Below, in pieces: positions 44,571 to 57,357 of a stretch of 64,000 bases of DNA. The DNA is from Poa pratensis. Lineage: Eukaryota > Streptophyta > Magnoliopsida > Poales > Poaceae. The notes below the pieces were generated by a model. It was not told where the DNA came from. It worked only from the letters and a program-made list of their open reading frames with translations, and searched no databases. The position numbers and the translations under genes were made by a program. Each line of letters begins with the position of its first letter. Within the stretch, counting starts at the first letter, position 1. The stretch spans positions 23,473,421 through 23,537,420 of the forward strand of contig CAMZMU010000075.1 in NCBI GenBank assembly GCA_947311845.1. The letters run 5' to 3'.

Positions 44571-46148
44571 TGATGACGTGGATCACACGTTCGTTGGGAG
44601 ACCCCAAGAGGAAGGTATGAAGCAGTGTAGCAGCAGTTTCCCTCAGTATGAAACCAAGGTTTAATCGAACCAGTAGGAGCAAGAAATCACTTCTGAAGGT
44701 TGTTGGTGGCGCGTTACTGATCGAACGTGGAATCTGCACACAACACAATCAAACTACTTTGCCCCAACGAAACAGTGAGGTTGTCAATCTCACCGGCTTG
44801 CTGAAAACAAAGGATTAAACGTATGGTGTGGAAAACAGTAGTAAATTGCAGAGAATGAAAAGGAACAATGTTTGCAGTTGGTTGTATTATCAGTGTAAAA
44901 GAATGGACCGGGGTCCACAGTTCACTAGTGGTGTCTCTCCATAAAAGATAACTAACATGCTGGGTGAACAAATTACAGCTGGGCAATTGACAAAATATTG
45001 AGCGCATGACAATGCATATATATGACATGATGATTACTATGATATTCATGTGGGCATTACGACAAAATACATAGACCGTTATCCAACAGCGTCTATGACT
45101 AATAATCCACCTCCAGGTTGTCATCCGAGTTCCCCGTTGGTATTAAGTTGCAAGCAACGGATAATCGCATTAAGTAATGTGCGTAATGTAAACAAATGCA
45201 TTAGACCTAACGGCGCACCCTTAAGCTAAGCATCGGTTATTTTATCCCTAGTGGCAACAGCACATCCACAATCTTAGAAGTTATTGTCACTCTCCCAGAT
45301 TACCGGAGGCATGAACCCACTATCTAGCATAAATACTCACTCTTGGAGTTACAAGCATCTACTTGGCCAAAGCATCTACTAGTAACGGAAAGCATGCAAG
45401 ATCATAAATAACATATAAGATAGATTGATAATCAACTTGACATAGTATTCAATATTCATCGGATCCCAGCAAACACAACATGTAGCATTACAATAAGATG
45501 ATCTTGATCATGATAGGCAGCTCACAAGATCTAAACATGATAGCATAAAGTGGAGAGACAACCATCTAGCTACTGCTATGGACCCGTAGTCCAAGGATGA
45601 ACTACTCACGCATCACTCCGGAGGCAGGCATGGTGATGTAGAGCCCTCCGGTGATGATTCCCCTCTCCGGCAGGGTGCCGGGAAGAGCTTCTGAACCCTC
45701 CCGAGCTAGGGTTGACGGCGGCGGCGTCTCTGGAACTTTTCGTGGATAATGGCTCGGGTATTTAGGGTTTTCGCGTCGGGAAATAAATAGGCGAAAGGGC
45801 GGCGGCTGGAGAGCCCGTGGGCCCACACCACCCCACGGCGCGGGGGGGGGCGCGCCGCCCCATGGTGTGGCTGCCCGTGGCTCCCCTCCGTCTCTCCTTT
45901 GGACTCCGTGTAGTGTTGGAAAAATAGGAGGTTCTGTCCAAGTTTCGTCCAATTCCGAGAATATTTCCAGACTAGCTTTTCTGGAATACAAAAACAGCAG
46001 AAAACAGGAACTGGCACTGTGGCATCTTGTTAATAGGTTAGTCCCAGAAAATGCATAAAAATGCTATGAAGTGTATATAAAACATGTAACAATTGGTATA
46101 ATATCAACATGGAACATCAGAAATTATAGATACGTTTGAGACGTATCA
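44571..46148 (-). repeat. 5' LTR of Athila-like element 2
   Basis: 1578 bp. The minus strand starts TGATACGTCTCAAACGTATC and ends CCACGTCATCA. It includes a GC-rich stretch with a G-run around 45843. Confidence 0.9.
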
Positions 46149-46312
46149 TGTGTTCCGCCTACTGGCGATCTTGTATGCTATGTAGTGCTAGGTGTAGTTT
46201 TTGCCTTTGTACAGGTTTTCGCCCGGATTTCCTCAATAATCCGAGCGGTTAGGGTCTTTGTACCATCTTCTTTCTAATCAATGAATTTGGCAGTTCTCCG
46301 GCCAACATTCAA
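46149..46312 (+). mobile_element. LINE-like 3' end fragment
   Basis: Ends ATCAATGAATTTGGCAGTTCTC-CGGCC plus an A-rich tail (about 46309-46317), like the 3' ends of grass LINEs. No coding part left. Confidence 0.4.
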
Positions 46313-46317
46313 AAAAA

Positions 46318-48947
46318 TATAGTTAAAGTTCTTATAATTAATATCAAGTACATAGAATGCACGCGTCGTGCGATTATTATTGAACACGATGTTACTTGTA
46401 AGACACAGTTAAGAAAAAAATGGTAGAGAGTTAAACTAATAGTTAAATTTATGCTCTAGAAGTTTCTATAAATTTTGTGATGTAATGATACAGTGAAAAC
46501 TGCTATTAACATATTTGTGAGGATATACTCAATAGATATGTCACCCAAAATTTTATAGATAACTTCAATAGATATGTCACCCAAAATTTTATAGATAGGT
46601 AAGTCTTAGTTCAATAGCTAAAAATGAGGAGGTGTACAATTTATTTTACCTTTTCTAGTCTATGTCTTATACAGCAAAAAACTAACATAGCAAAAAACTA
46701 ACACAAGGTAAGTGTATTTTTAATGTCCATTACTGTACAAGAAGGATACATATAATATTAGTGAAAGTTAATAGTGAGTTAACTATGCTAACTATATATG
46801 GGGAATATATACTTATAAGAATGTAATTTAATAAAACTAAGTTTAAAACTAAGTTTTATGGAAGTATAAGAGTGATTTAATTATTTTGGTTTAACTCGCC
46901 CCGGGTCCAAATCTACATCAAACCGACACTGGTGCTTTGCTTGCAGATGCTGCATCAAGTGTTTTCAGTTACCTGAACTATCGGAGGGTTGCCATGCGCC
47001 ATGCTCTTCAGAGGAAGCATGTTTTCAGAAGTTGATCATGGCATGTTATTGTGCAACATTGGTCAAAAATGTGTGGAAGCTGGTAGGGGTCCCTGATTGG
47101 TGTCATAGTCCATGGTATAGAGTAGGGGGTTTCAAAGTTTAAATTTTTTTAAAGTGCAATTAACACAAAATCTGCATATAAGAGATACATACGACATTAA
47201 TTTATCTTATTTATTAAACAAAAATGGGAAATTCCTCACGACAATCATACAGAATGAAACCGGCAAACAAGTTAACAAAGCACCACCCACTAGCACAACG
47301 ATAGAGGAATCAAACAGAGCCTTATGCCCAGCCACAACCATCGCTGGCTCATCGGATAAATCTAGACATCGCCTTATGCGCATTCACCGGAAGTCGCCTC
47401 CACCACTTTCTGCCAACACATTTCTAGGATGTAGATCGAAGCGATAACCCGCGATAGGCCTATCATTGACACCGCCACGACGCCACCACCCTGCATGCGC
47501 TCGCCATCATCTGATCGACGGGTCAAAGGGTTTCCCCCGAAGGTAACAGATGGAGGTGGGAGTTTCACCTTGGCGTCGACATCACCGGCTTGACAAAAGT
47601 AGGATTTACACCCCGATCCGCTCCAGGGAACTTCATCCAGCGCGTAGAACAACCACCATTAAAGACCTCGTCGCCGGTCAAGCCAGACCAGACCCATCAG
47701 ACTGTTATAAACGATAGCAACAAAACGATGAAGAGCGGAAATATCAAACCAACAGGGACACGATATTTAACGTGGAAAACCCCTCCAACAATGGAGGAGA
47801 AAAAACCACGGGCGCCAGCCAGCAATACTTCACTATATCGGGTGAGGTTATTACAAACGCCGGGGATTTACAACATGCGACTTATCCCAACCGGCGGTTT
47901 ACAAAGATGTATCTATGGTGGTGCAAAACCCTAAGTCAGCTGCTGTCTGACTCGGAAACGATCCGTACCGTACCTCCGGCGACGGGTCTCCGCTTCGTTT
48001 CGAAGTTAGCCTCTCACTTTATATCTTTGTATGAATTTGGATCAACATAAAACAACACAGACTAGAAGGGCCTTCATGAACCTGATCTGGAAGAAATCTC
48101 CACAATCTGGCTCACTGGATCCACGGAAGTCGGAGCTAGATGAGCACACACTACGAGGAACTGGCGCCATCCGAGACACAAAGAGCCTCCACTGTGCCGG
48201 CTGGAGTCGCTTGGTAACCGAGAGCCCCGCCGCCGTCCTCCCGATGCTAGTCTGAGCTTTGCCGGAGGGCACCTCCCCCGCGGCAAGACTAGGGGGGAGG
48301 GAGGAGGTGGCGGTCGAACTCTTAGTAAAGTTTAAACAGAAAGGCATGTTAATGGATCAATCTGCTTAGTTCGTTGTCATCTTAGCTGTGCGGGGCAGCG
48401 GCATGAATGTTTATATCTTGTACATTTACTCATGTTAGTCGACGTTGTAATGTGGCAGCTCATGCATGTTTTAGCGAGATCTTCTGAACATGATCTCGGG
48501 TCCTGCTGGTTTAATGTTGTCCTTGATGCGATCAGGACCATTGTATTTATATTAACAATCGTTGATTGAATGAAATGCATGCAGCTGCCCTATTCAACAA
48601 AAAACTACCGGAAGCTCTTCAAGTCGTCCTGTGTACGTGTGACTCTTTATCGGATAAAATGTGTACGTGTGACTGAGGTTGTAGCTCTATCTAGTACCGC
48701 ACGAGGGTGTGCTTTGAGAGTGCGAGCGTCAGTGCATCAGTTCAAACACTACAACTTGTTTGCGTCAAGCATCAAAGTGGAGGTTAAAAATGATAAAGTT
48801 TGCAAGTTGCATCTCCCTCTTGTTATATTTCTCTCCTGATCTTCCTCCTCGCGTCCCTCGCCGATCCAATTGAGTAAAACACAACCAACATGATAATCTC
48901 ACAGGTTTTAAACACGGAGGACAGATCGAGGGAACCAACAGGAGTAC
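46318..48947. repeat. Repeat unit copy A (~2.6 kb)
   Basis: Matches copy B (49277-49669, 53256-55065, 59109-59240) in order and orientation at roughly 85-90% by eye. It starts TATAGTT-AAGTTCTT and ends GGAACCAACAGGAGTA. Copy A holds a solo LTR (47703-48057) absent from B, and a private 36-bp tandem duplication (46529-46597). No convincing gene. Nature unknown: a segmental duplication or two copies of an unclassified transposon. Confidence 0.85.
47703..48057. mobile_element. Solo LTR (355 bp)
   Basis: TGTTATAAACGATAGC ... AACATAAAACAACA (TG...CA) with a perfect 5-bp duplication CAGAC on both sides (47698-47702; 48058-48062). Copy B has the empty site (CAGAT, 54362-54366). No internal retroelement sequence, so an LTR-LTR recombination product or a lone LTR. 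Orientation not determined. Confidence 0.9.
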
Positions 48948-49276
48948 TAATCTATAAAGAAAAGTTTATATGTTTTTTAGGAGGAAGTCTTGATCACAAA
49001 TTGTGTATCTCGTAGGAAGAAATCAACCTAATCGTCCAAAAAAGACACAATCTGGTCAGCATTGCCAAGTTTTATTAGACTGCTACTCTCTCCGGTGTGA
49101 GCCATGCTGGTTGTAAAATGAAAGCTATGATAACTAGTATTCAGTTTTAATATTATGCATAACTTTCTAGTTGAGAAACTTACATGAGAAGTTGCGTATA
49201 CTAGACAATAGCAAACACATTTCTATGAGCCTAACAGATCAAATCGAATGAATGCGAAATATTTAGAATCCATAAT
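48948..49276. other. Spacer between the two repeat units
   Basis: 330 bp, AT-rich, nothing recognised. Confidence 0.4.
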
Positions 49277-49669
49277 ATAGTTTAAGTTCTTTTTAATATC
49301 ATATACATAGAATGCACACGATTGTGGGATTGTTATTGAACACAATGTTACTTATAAGACACAGTTGACCAAAAAATGGTAGAGAGTTAAACTAATAATT
49401 AAATTTATGCCCTAGAAGTTTCTATAAATTTTATGACGTAATGGTACACTGAAAACTACTACTAAGATATTTGTTAAAGTATACTCAATAGATATGTCAC
49501 CCAAAATTTATAGATAACTAATTCTTAATTCAACATCTAAAAATGAGGAGTATATGTCTATACAACAAAAAACTAACATAGTTTTAGTTGCAAAAATATT
49601 TAGATTCAACACAAGGTAAGTGTATTTTGAATGTACATTACTGTACAAGAAGGATACATATAATATTAG
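49277..49669. repeat. Repeat unit copy B, part 1
   Basis: Corresponds to 46318-46761 of copy A (for example ACATAGAATGCAC and CAAGAAGGATACATATAATA). Cut at 49669 by the Helitron. Confidence 0.85.
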
Positions 49670-50019
49670 TCTTTACTATTAAATGGGACTCTGCGGTTGG
49701 TGATGGTACGTTCGTACGTACGTAAGGCAGACTAATCTCGGCAGACGATTGGAGTCATCCTGGCCGCACGCTGGAATCTCCGTGGTCAGGCACGCACCTC
49801 TCGATTTAGTCCCTCATGCCACCGCTGCTTGCGAGTAGCGAGCGGAACTGGGCGGCCGCCGTTGTCGGCGCTCGTGCGGTGGACGAGGCCCGCCAGACCG
49901 CGACCATGGTGGGGCTTGAGGCTTGAGGGGCCGCAGCCATGTCGTGGGAGGGCGGAGGCAGGGCTTCCGGCCGTCGTCGTCGCCGCTGGTGCAGTGGACG
50001 CATGGAGGAGCTCGGACAC

Positions 50020-50130
50020 ACGATGCCGCAGCCATGGCGGGGATTGAGGCGGCGCACACTTGGGGACTGCAGCCATGGTGGGGCTTGAGGCGGCGCGCAC
50101 TTGGGGGCCGCAGCCATGGTGGGGAAGGGA
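50020..50130 (+). repeat. ~42-bp tandem repeat inside the Helitron
   Basis: Units built on GCAGCCATGGTGGGG-CTTGAGGCGGCGC-ACTTGGGG, about 2.5 copies, with further degenerate ones upstream to 49900. Open frames on both strands over it are compositional. Confidence 0.7.
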
Positions 50131-50999
50131 GGCGCAGGTCGAGAAGCAGGCTGAAGGAAGAGGAAACGGGAAGGTCGGCATGCGTCTCAGATTCATTCAT
50201 CTCAGATTTACCGTTCCTACACCACAACCTATTCTGCTCTCCCGTCCTGCACTGCAGACCATCGAGTCTCTTGCCGTAGAGAGCACCGTAATTTCCTCCT
50301 CTGCCAGGTTTCCTTCCTCCTCTTGCCACACTCGCCTCTGCCCCCAACACCGCCTCTGCCGACGACCCTATCTACCGGCGCCGCTGAACAGCGGCCAGAT
50401 CAATCACCTCTTATCACTGCCTCTGCTTCTTTAGACCACAACTGATTTGGATTATTTTTGCTGCTCAAATGGGTGGTAAGGTGTCGAGCATCACCGATGT
50501 GGTCTCGCGCATGTGACTCCGGACGAGACGATCGTTGTGAGGATGTTGTCTGCAACCTAGCAGTGGGATGGGCTGCAGCCAGCCATGGAAGAGACGACTG
50601 CAGTTTTGAGTACATCACGGGAGGTAATTTTCCGTACAGTTTAGGTTGATTTGATATGTATACATTCCTGAATTTACCGCCACTTCCACTTATATTGTTC
50701 ATTGTTTGGTCTTCAATGAATGCTGCCTGCTTGTGACAGGAATGAGTTCGATTATTTAGTCTTGAAGTTGACACACGCTTTGCTATATGGAGGATTCTAC
50801 TGCATATGTTCCCATACCTATAGCAGTATTGGATTAACCAAACGCAGTTGCTGATTTTCTGAAAGCCTTGAAAATGCATTATACTTGTAACAACCTTGCA
50901 GTCATTTTCCAGCTATTTGGCTGTATAGATTTACGTCTCAGACTTCCAGTTTAAGCATCTTTATTCTTTTTAGGATTCTACTACTTTTCAGGTTTCAGT

Positions 51000-51240
51000 A
51001 TCTGAATGTTCAGTACATTACAGAGCCGAGAGTGTACGTCCGTTTCGCAGGAGCGTTGCCTCTAAACCATCCGTTCTTAGCGGGTGACGGGGCAACGATG
51101 GCAGCGCAGGCATGGGAGAGAACTACGACAACTACCTGCACCAGAGGATGCTGATGGAAGGTAAAGCGAAGGGACCAGAGACGTCGACGACGTTCAGGTC
51201 TGTAAGGACCCCAAAACTATGAGGAAAACGAATAGCAAGG
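51000..51240 (+). other. Possible captured exon in the Helitron
   Basis: GC-balanced island with the frame MGENYDNYLHQRMLMEGKAK (from about 51111) followed by GPETSTTF, between AT-rich sequence. Too short to assign; no domain recognised. Confidence 0.25.
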
Positions 51241-53200
51241 TATAAATCTGAGGTTTCTTGCTTAATGCCTTTCTTCCTGTAAATTATGCTATCTAAAGGT
51301 CATTTTTCTTTGGACGTCTCTGAATACGAGTAATACCCATCACTGCAATACCTATTATTGATTCCCAAATTTCTGTTGCGTGTGATTGCTTTGAGCTCAT
51401 GGATCATGCAATCTTATTTGTTTGAATTGTTTGAGGTCGGTGGGTTGTCAAGCCACTGGATTTTGCAAATTGGGTAGGGTTGTGTTTAAATTGGGCAGGG
51501 ATATGTTGTTGTTTGTTTGACAGAAGGGATATGTTGTTGATACAGTACAGCAAGGTTAGGAGAGATTTGGGATCATGAGGCAGGAATTATCATGTTTATT
51601 TGCATGTGAACGGTGAAAATTTTGATACCTTGCTTATGTGATTAGTTTGTTGAATTGATGTTTAGGATCTTTGTGCAGCACTGCTATTTGCCTGGTTGAT
51701 CATATTATATTGTATGTAATCTTATTGGTCACATATATCCTTATCCATATTGTAGATTCAAATCAATCCATCGTTTCTTAATCTTCTTTTATTGCAGGCA
51801 TGGAGTTGAGCATCTCACTGCAGCGGCACAACGGCGGACAGCACGGACATCTCCTTTTTTTACCTTGTTCATGTAATTCTCTCATCACCACAGTATAGAG
51901 ACACTATCAATCATAGCTTCTGGTTCTTTAGCGAGTATCACCTGCACTATCTCTCTACATTGGTCACAATATGTATATCCTCAAGACTGATAGCTCTTCA
52001 AATCTTTTTTACTTCTTTGTATCTTAGAAAGGATGTACCCCGTCCTCATCTTGCTGCTGGAAAAGACGTCACACCATATCACATTCTATGCCTTATATGA
52101 ATATTAGTCCGCTGCAGTAGGCTGTTATTAGCTAGACGCCATATGATTTTTTTTGACATGGACACCATATGAATTATTCATACTTGGGAGTTGTTGGGTG
52201 TTTACCTTGATGTAAGATTGATCGTTTTGTGTTGTTTACCTCGATGTGTGTTTCTGTTCCTTATGGATATCATATATAGCAGATTTGCATTGCTTAGCCT
52301 GGAGCATTAGTAACTATCGTGTAAACTACCTAATAACCAGCCTTGTTACTAGATTTCAGAAACAAAAACCAATTTTTTTTATGTACATGCAAAAAGATGG
52401 ATATTTGTACCTCCACAAAGCCATCTGAGTTACTAATTATTGACATCTTCTACAATATCTTGCAATTTTTTATTTATATGCACAGAAATGCACATTTCTA
52501 ATATTTCTGTTCAGAATGGCATGGCTTCTGTGTTCAATATTCCACATTTTAGTTAGTTTTACATATATATTTTCTTTTGATATTAGATATTGTCCTGCTC
52601 ATATTATTATTTTTCTGTATTGTCCTGCAAAAAAATATTTAATATCTCGTTATATGTAGGCGAATGTGCTATACATATTGAAGCAAAGAAGGAGAAATGA
52701 ATTAGGAGAAAACAACGAGTCACGCTCAGGGGTACACCATGACCGTTGTAGCCGGCAGAGAAGCACGAGAAAAATGTTATCACATATGAGTTGTTATACT
52801 AGCAAATATCAAAGCTCGCGATGTATCCACAAAATAAAATGATTATTTGATCAATATATTTTCTTCATAGTAATGAATGAATATTTAGCTATCATATTGA
52901 AATGAGACAAACACAATCGTAGAAGTTCACAGCTTGTGAGGCATAGCCAGAGGCTGGGTGGGAAGGAGTTGGAGATTATAATGATTGAGGAAGTACACAC
53001 ATAATGATTATATTGATAAATGTTGCCCCTATATTTTTTTATGTTATTCCATAGAAACTTTGAAGTCATGTGCAATAGGAAGGATTTGGTACTATTGGAG
53101 AAAACACCGGCGCAAAATGACGAGTAACATATTGGAGTAGGTAATGAAGTTTTTGTTTCATGCAACCATTTTTTAACCAATTTCTGACAAATCTAAATTT
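51241..53200. other. AT-rich Helitron interior
   Basis: No coding sequence seen; intron- or 3'UTR-like composition. Confidence 0.4.
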
Positions 53201-53255
53201 TTCTAATAGATATAAATGGTTGATTTTCCGTAGCAACGCACGGGCATTCACCTAG

Positions 53256-55065
53256 TAAAAGTTAATAGTGAGTTGACTATGCTAAGTATATGGGGAATAT
53301 ATACTTATAAGACTGTAATATAATAAAACTAAGTTATATGGAAGCAAAAGAGTTTGATATAATTATTTTGGTTTAACTCGCCCTAGGTCTAAAATTACAT
53401 CGAACCGGCCCTAATTCTTTGCTTGCGGACGGTAGGTCGAGCGTTTTTAGTTTCGTGAACTAGCAAAGGCAGTTGACATACGCCATGCTCTAAACTTTGG
53501 AGAGAAAGCATTCTCTCAAAAGGTTATTATGACATCTTACTGTGCAACATTGATCAAAAAAGTGTGTGTAAGCTCATAGGTTCCAGAAAGGTGCCATAGT
53601 TCATGGTATAGAGTAGAGCTTCAAAGTTCACTTTTTTCGAAAAGGGGAATTAACACGGCATCTGCATCAAAGAGATACATATGATATTAATTTATTTCAT
53701 TTATTCAACAAAAATGAAAAAAAAAAACCTCACAACAATCATAGAGACTGAATCTAGATATCTCCAAAGCAACACTCAGTAGCACAACGATAGAGAAAAC
53801 AAACGGAGCCTTATGCCCGGCCACAAACATCGCTCGCTCACCATATAAATCTACTCCTTATGCGCATGCACCGGAAGTCGCATGTGCCTTCTTCCACCAA
53901 CACATTTCGAGGGTGTAGACCAAAGCGACAACCCGCGCCAGACATGTCATCGACGCCGTGGCGGCGCCATACATCGCCACCACCCTGCACGTGTCCATTA
54001 TCATGCAGTCATCGCCGAGGCCCCTCTATGCCACGCCGCTGAGACTCGTCGTCGTTGATGCGCTAGATACAACACCCCTCCACCATTGGAACCATCTACG
54101 GTCCCTTGGGTCAATGCACACTTCCAAGAATGATGGCCTCAAGGGGCTATGCCACACGAGTGCCGCCATCATCCGATCGCCAGATCAAGGGTTTCCCCGA
54201 AGGTGACGGATGGAGGTGAGAGTTTCATCTTGGTGTTGCCATCGCCAGCTTTGGCAAGCAGCCAAAAGCAGGATTTACACCTCGATCTACTCTGGAAAAC
54301 TTAATCAAGCGCGTACAACAGACCGACGACCATTATAGACCTCAAGCCAGACCAGACCCATCAGATTGGAAGGGCCCTCATGAGCCCAATCTAGAGGAAA
54401 TCTCCACGATCTGGCTCAGTGGATCCGCGAAGCCGGAGCTAGATGAGCATGCACCATGAGGGTCGTACCGCTGTCGCAATCTGGAACTCCGATAGCCTCC
54501 ACCGTGCCGCCTGGAGTCGCTTGGCAATCGAGAGCCCCGTCACCGCCCTCCTAAGGCCGGTCTGAGCTTTGCCATAGGGCGGCATCCGCCCGTGGCAAGA
54601 CTAGGGGGAGGGAAGAGGTGGCGGTCGAACTCTTTAGTAAAGTTTAAACAGAAAGGCAAAATAATGGATCGATCTGCTTAGTTCGTTGTCATCTTAGTTG
54701 TGTAGGCAGCGGCTTCAAAATTTAATTATATCTTGTACTTTTACTCATGTTAGTCGACGTTGTAATGTGGCAGCTCATGCATGTTTTGGCCATATCTTCT
54801 GTGCATGATCAAGGGTCCTGCTGGTTTAATGTTATCCCTCTGGCTGCGCTGGACAGAGTCTAGAAGCAAAAGATCGAGCAAAAAGTGAAGTTTTACTTCT
54901 GGCTCTTGCTACAGAATAGGAACTGGACCGTGGAACGACTGGAGGCGTGAGGGTGGCCGCACAATGACGGGCAAGTTGCCTCTATGATCAACTGCAGGAG
55001 ACGGGCACTCCATCTCCTCATCAAAGTGGAGGCAAACAATGATGAAGTTGCAAGTTGCGTTTCTC
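53256..55065. repeat. Repeat unit copy B, part 2
   Basis: Corresponds to 46762-48812 of copy A without the solo LTR. Ends ...TGCAAGTTGCGTTTCTC where the CACTA element starts. Confidence 0.85.
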
Positions 55066-55559
55066 CACTAGTACAGATCGGGCAAACGCAGACAGTTGAC
55101 TTTGCCCATCGCACACGATTATAGCGCCCGTCGCTATCCATGGGAGGGCGATGTGGGCAGAAATCTTCGCACACGACTAGGTTCCCTAAATCGTGTGCGA
55201 TGTTTCAGCTTATCGCATACGCTTATTGATATTTACTCGTCAGGGGTTACTTGTAATCGCACACGCTTTGGCAAGGTCTTTCGTGTGTATTCATAACTTA
55301 TTGCTAACGCTTGTCGTAGTGCTACTCGTGTGTGTTTGAAGACCTATCACACACGTTTATAACTTTTCAGGAACATGCCTGTAGGCTTTCATTTCAGATT
55401 CATACATTTCGACACATGCAAATATCAATAACAAGCATCATCGAGTAGCAAATCTCATTGTATCAGTCACTTCACATTTCATATTAGTACATTGCGACAA
55501 AAGTATGAATTGCTAGCTATAAAAATGTGAAAACTACATAAAAGTAGAAAGAACTTTTC

Positions 55560-56640
55560 TTGGTTACGTCTTTGTTTTGAATGCGAAAGCTAGAAGGAAG
55601 GTGGACATTTCTTCCAATCTGCTCCTGATTCCACAGAGGATATCAATTATGTGATATTTCTTCCAATCGGCAAGGGTAGACGCCACTCGATTGAAAAGAA
55701 GGATACTTCAGAAGTTTCCTTATCCTTGTTTGAGCTGAAAGATATTTGAGAAACTTCGTTATCCTTCTTTGGCCTTTACACCATCAAGGCAGAGATGCAT
55801 CACATTGTGCAATACTTGCAAGTATTGCTCAAAGGGCATGCATGTTTCGTGCATAAAATTCATTAAATCAAGAATATAGAACAATGAAAACAATGCAAAT
55901 AAAAAAGGCAAAGGAATGTGGTGATACCTTTGCCATTCTCTCAAGGAAAGGCGCATACTTTGAGCAATACTTGCAAGTATTGCTCAAAGGCCTTTGCCAG
56001 TCATGACATTGAGCAATACTTGCAAGTATTGCTCGAAGGGCTGCATGTTTCGTGCATAAAATTCATTAGAGCAAGAATATAGAACAATGAAAACAGTGCA
56101 AATAAAAATGCTTGTTCACTTACTAGGGACAAAAGAAGGAAAAGGAATGTGGTGAAGCTTTCCTAGCCGCAAGGATCTTATTCACCAACTAGGCATGTGG
56201 AAATACTCTCTGCCCCCTCTTTTTCTTGTACAGTGCCACCAAAATATGATCCCTATTACACAAGTAAAAAAATGACAAGTGTTCTATCAAATCCCTTCTG
56301 GTTAGCTATTTCTATGGTCACAATATCATATATAAAAAGATAACCAAGATCTAACAGTACGAACCACTATAGAAGATCTCACTGAACCAGCCTATTAAAT
56401 AAAGATGCAACATAATCGAGGTGCACAAAGATCTAACAGTAGCACACAAATAAACAAGGACCAACAAGAATTCTAACAGATCCGGCAACTAACTGGTCCG
56501 GCCTTGCTAGTGCATGAATAACATATTCTAACAGATCCGACATCTAAGAGATCAATATACAATCAGATGTGGCATTCCTAGTGACATACGGCATATAAAA
56601 CATGGAGACGACCTTCATAAACGAGCGCTAACCTTCGGAA
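55560..56640. other. Left interior of CACTA, non-coding
   Basis: Contains dispersed copies of GAGCAATACTTGCAAGTATTGCTC, a palindrome seen at about 55807-55830, 55953-55985 and 56009-56033, and a repeated GTGCATAAAATTCATTA phrase (about 55850 and 56050). No gene seen. Confidence 0.55.
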
Positions 56641-56669
56641 TCTCGACTAGAAGACAGCAACATCGCCAT

Positions 56670-56716
<47 letters not shown>
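56670..56716 (+). repeat. G homopolymer of 47 bases
   Basis: An unbroken G run inside the CACTA. Exceptionally long; the true length is uncertain in any assembly. Could form G-quadruplexes. Confidence 0.85.
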
Positions 56717-56717
<1 letters not shown>

Positions 56718-57357
56718 CGGAGGCCTTGGACACGCATCCCGCGAGGTCATCTCGGACGGCAGGGAAGATGCCAAATGAGGCAGTGCCGCACCACGGGGCC
56801 AAGAGGGCGCACGTATGCGACTGTAGAGGAGAGGAGGCGGCTGGGAGAGGGGAGAGTGGAGTGTGTGTACGGGTCAAACGCGTCTGGTCCATACTTATAT
56901 AAGGTAGGGTTCCACTAACTGGGCCCTAACGGCCCAGCAGGTATCTCACACGATTCAGCAGGAGTAAACCGTGTGCGAATATGGAGCTGTCTAGCAAGTT
57001 ATCGCACACGATTCTGCTCGGTCGAAACCGTGGGCGATAGTTGTGCGACAGAGCAAGCTATCACACATGATTTTTCTGGGTCATAACCGTGTGCGGTTTC
57101 TGTTGTTCTTTGCCAAATTTATCAACTTCCGAACAAAACATTGAAAAATATCAAATCGTGCCGTTGGAAAGAAGGAGTACTAGACATAGTGGAACCTGGT
57201 TAATAATATTTGGGTAATATTAGTTGCTACCGGAAGGGCACCATTAATTCAAACGCATGGTTTGCCCTTTCTGCTACAAAAAGATTGGACATTCCCAATC
57301 TCAAAGTACGTACATATATATATATATAACACATAGAAAACACCTAGTAATACCTAT

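Larger units (their letters stand above)
39359..46148 (-). mobile_element. Athila-like element 2, gag-protease only
   Basis: Minus-strand LTR element: 5' LTR 44571-46148, tRNA-Asp primer site 44542-44559, gag-protease 44369-42281, about 2.5 kb without RT, RNase H or integrase, a purine tract, and a 3' LTR cut to 357 bp (39359-39715). LTR parts in common are nearly identical apart from two indel spots in G-runs and near 39479. Non-autonomous by content. The right flank is a LINE 3' end; the left flank is the kinase fragment, so no target duplication survives. Confidence 0.9.
49670..53255 (+). mobile_element. Helitron (3.6 kb), non-autonomous
   Basis: 5' end TCTTTACTATTAAATGGGAC; 3' end ACGGGCATTCACCTAG with a small stem CCGT/ACGG (53228-53231 with 53240-53243) 12 bases before the end. 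No inverted repeats and no target duplication. Copy A gives the uninterrupted site (...ATATTAG/TGAAAGTTAAT at 46761/46762), fixing both ends. The insertion is between G and T rather than the usual A and T. No Rep/helicase seen. GC-rich pieces (49740-50450; 51000-51240) may be captured gene fragments. Confidence 0.85.

Noticed and set aside
49786..50434. Overlapping frames of 100-178 codons on both strands in the Helitron
   Set aside because: They cover the 42-bp GC-rich tandem repeat; translations are repeats of the same few residues without a domain.
55800..56035. CRISPR-like array of repeated palindromes
   Set aside because: Unequal spacing, only about three copies, plant transposon context and no cas genes.
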